Assembly (NCBI GenBank): GCA_937874815.1
Contig: CALNBW010000006.1
Span: 1-5,029, forward strand
Length of the DNA: 5,029 nucleotides
Direction: 5' to 3'
DNA from: an uncultured Bacillota bacterium
GTDB taxonomy: Bacteria; Bacillota; UBA994; UBA5500
In this document: in pieces, positions 4,754 through 5,029 of the stretch
How the letters are laid out: the number at the start of each line of letters is the position of its first letter
Position numbering within the stretch: position 1 is the stretch's first letter
Position numbers and translations under genes: made by a program
The notes under the pieces: model-generated
Seen by the model: only the letters and a program-made list of their open reading frames with translations
The model's database searches: none
Told to the model about the DNA's origin: nothing

Positions 4754-4837
4754 CCGCCTAAGCTCGCTCGCTAACAGGAAATTGCGGGTCACGTAACGAA
4801 TACAGAATCAATAAGCAACAAGATAGGAGGGATTTCC
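4754..4837. other. Short gap before the MoaD-like gene
   Basis: No terminator and no convincing -35/-10 pair were seen in these 84 bases, so readthrough from the GTPase unit is possible. The gap ends with the ribosome binding site AGGAGG (4825-4830) of the next gene. Confidence 0.5.
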
Positions 4838-5029
4838 CTGCAGATTAAGCTTAAAATCTATGGTGAAATTAATCATCATCTGCCGGCCGGTACCAATCTA
4901 GCAGAGACTATGCAACCTGTCACTATATTGCGGGAGTTAATCAGCTCCCTCCGCATTCCGCAATATGCTATATGGTTAGTCAAAGTCAACGGGGAAGAGG
5001 TCACTTTCGATCATCACCTGAAAGACGGT
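4838..5029 (+). CDS. MoaD/ThiS-family ubiquitin-fold sulfur-carrier-like protein, 5' part
   Basis: The gene runs off the window after 64 codons. The visible protein begins QIKLKIYGEINHHLP, then VTILRELISSLRIP, then AIWLVKVNGEEV and HHLKDG, which is the strand-helix-strand order of MoaD/ThiS small sulfur carriers: a first strand with YGE, a helix after a short Thr-led segment, a VNG turn, and the L-x-DG-D region near the end. The C-terminal Gly-Gly that would be thiocarboxylated lies beyond the window, so activity cannot be judged. The start CTG at 4838 is chosen because AGGAGG (4825-4830) stands seven bases upstream; an ATT two codons earlier is less likely, and the next in-frame ATG (4910) would remove the first strand. 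MoaD-like proteins serve molybdenum/tungsten cofactor synthesis, or thiamine synthesis for ThiS; which applies here is open. Confidence 0.8.
   Translation, partial: MQIKLKIYGEINHHLPAGTNLAETMQPVTILRELISSLRIPQYAIWLVKVNGEEVTFDHHLKDG

Overview
The window reads as a compact bacterial chromosome segment with every supported gene on the + strand. Several genes use TTG, GTG or CTG starts behind strong AGGAGG-type ribosome binding sites, base composition is moderate, and intergenic gaps are short. Together with the gene families present (proton-translocating transhydrogenase, DUF1538 with a P-II-like protein, a GTPase starting VIGRTNVGKT, a MoaD/ThiS-like protein), this suggests an anaerobic Firmicute of the Clostridia / Peptococcaceae / Negativicutes type. 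That assignment is inference from memory of these families. No RNA gene, CRISPR array, insertion sequence or phage gene was seen.

Layout. (1) Positions 1-1220 hold the 3' part of pntB, the membrane/NADP(H)-binding subunit of the transhydrogenase. It carries two tandem copies of the soluble nucleotide-binding domain III, where the normal protein has one. (2) Positions 1221-1488 are a non-coding gap with a long imperfect hairpin, a 14-bp dyad and a leader hairpin. (3) Positions 1489-3246 form a tight three-gene operon: two half-length DUF1538 membrane proteins overlapping by 4 bp, then a divergent P-II-like protein, closed by a clear intrinsic terminator at 3284-3307. (4) Positions 3411-4753 hold a GTPase fused in frame to a membrane domain with two repeated acidic motifs, followed by a 4-bp-overlapping gene for a 66-residue single-pass membrane protein with a glycine ladder and a CPLC motif. 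(5) From 4838 to the window end lies the start of a MoaD/ThiS-like ubiquitin-fold protein.

How they may work together. The transhydrogenase couples hydride transfer between NAD(H) and NADP(H) to proton movement. Here the loop that normally grips the NADP 2'-phosphate is changed in both copies, so its nucleotide chemistry may be unusual. The DUF1538 pair probably forms one membrane complex, possibly a transporter, controlled by the P-II-like protein, whose usual 2-oxoglutarate, uridylylation and ATP signature residues are replaced. The GTPase-membrane fusion and its small partner look like one translationally coupled membrane unit of unknown function.

The most notable observations are the duplicated domain III with a changed 2'-phosphate loop, and the fusion protein with a gap-free internal repeat of DDxLDxxxD...PNWxx(R/K)LG plus a preserved internal ribosome binding site at the fusion joint.
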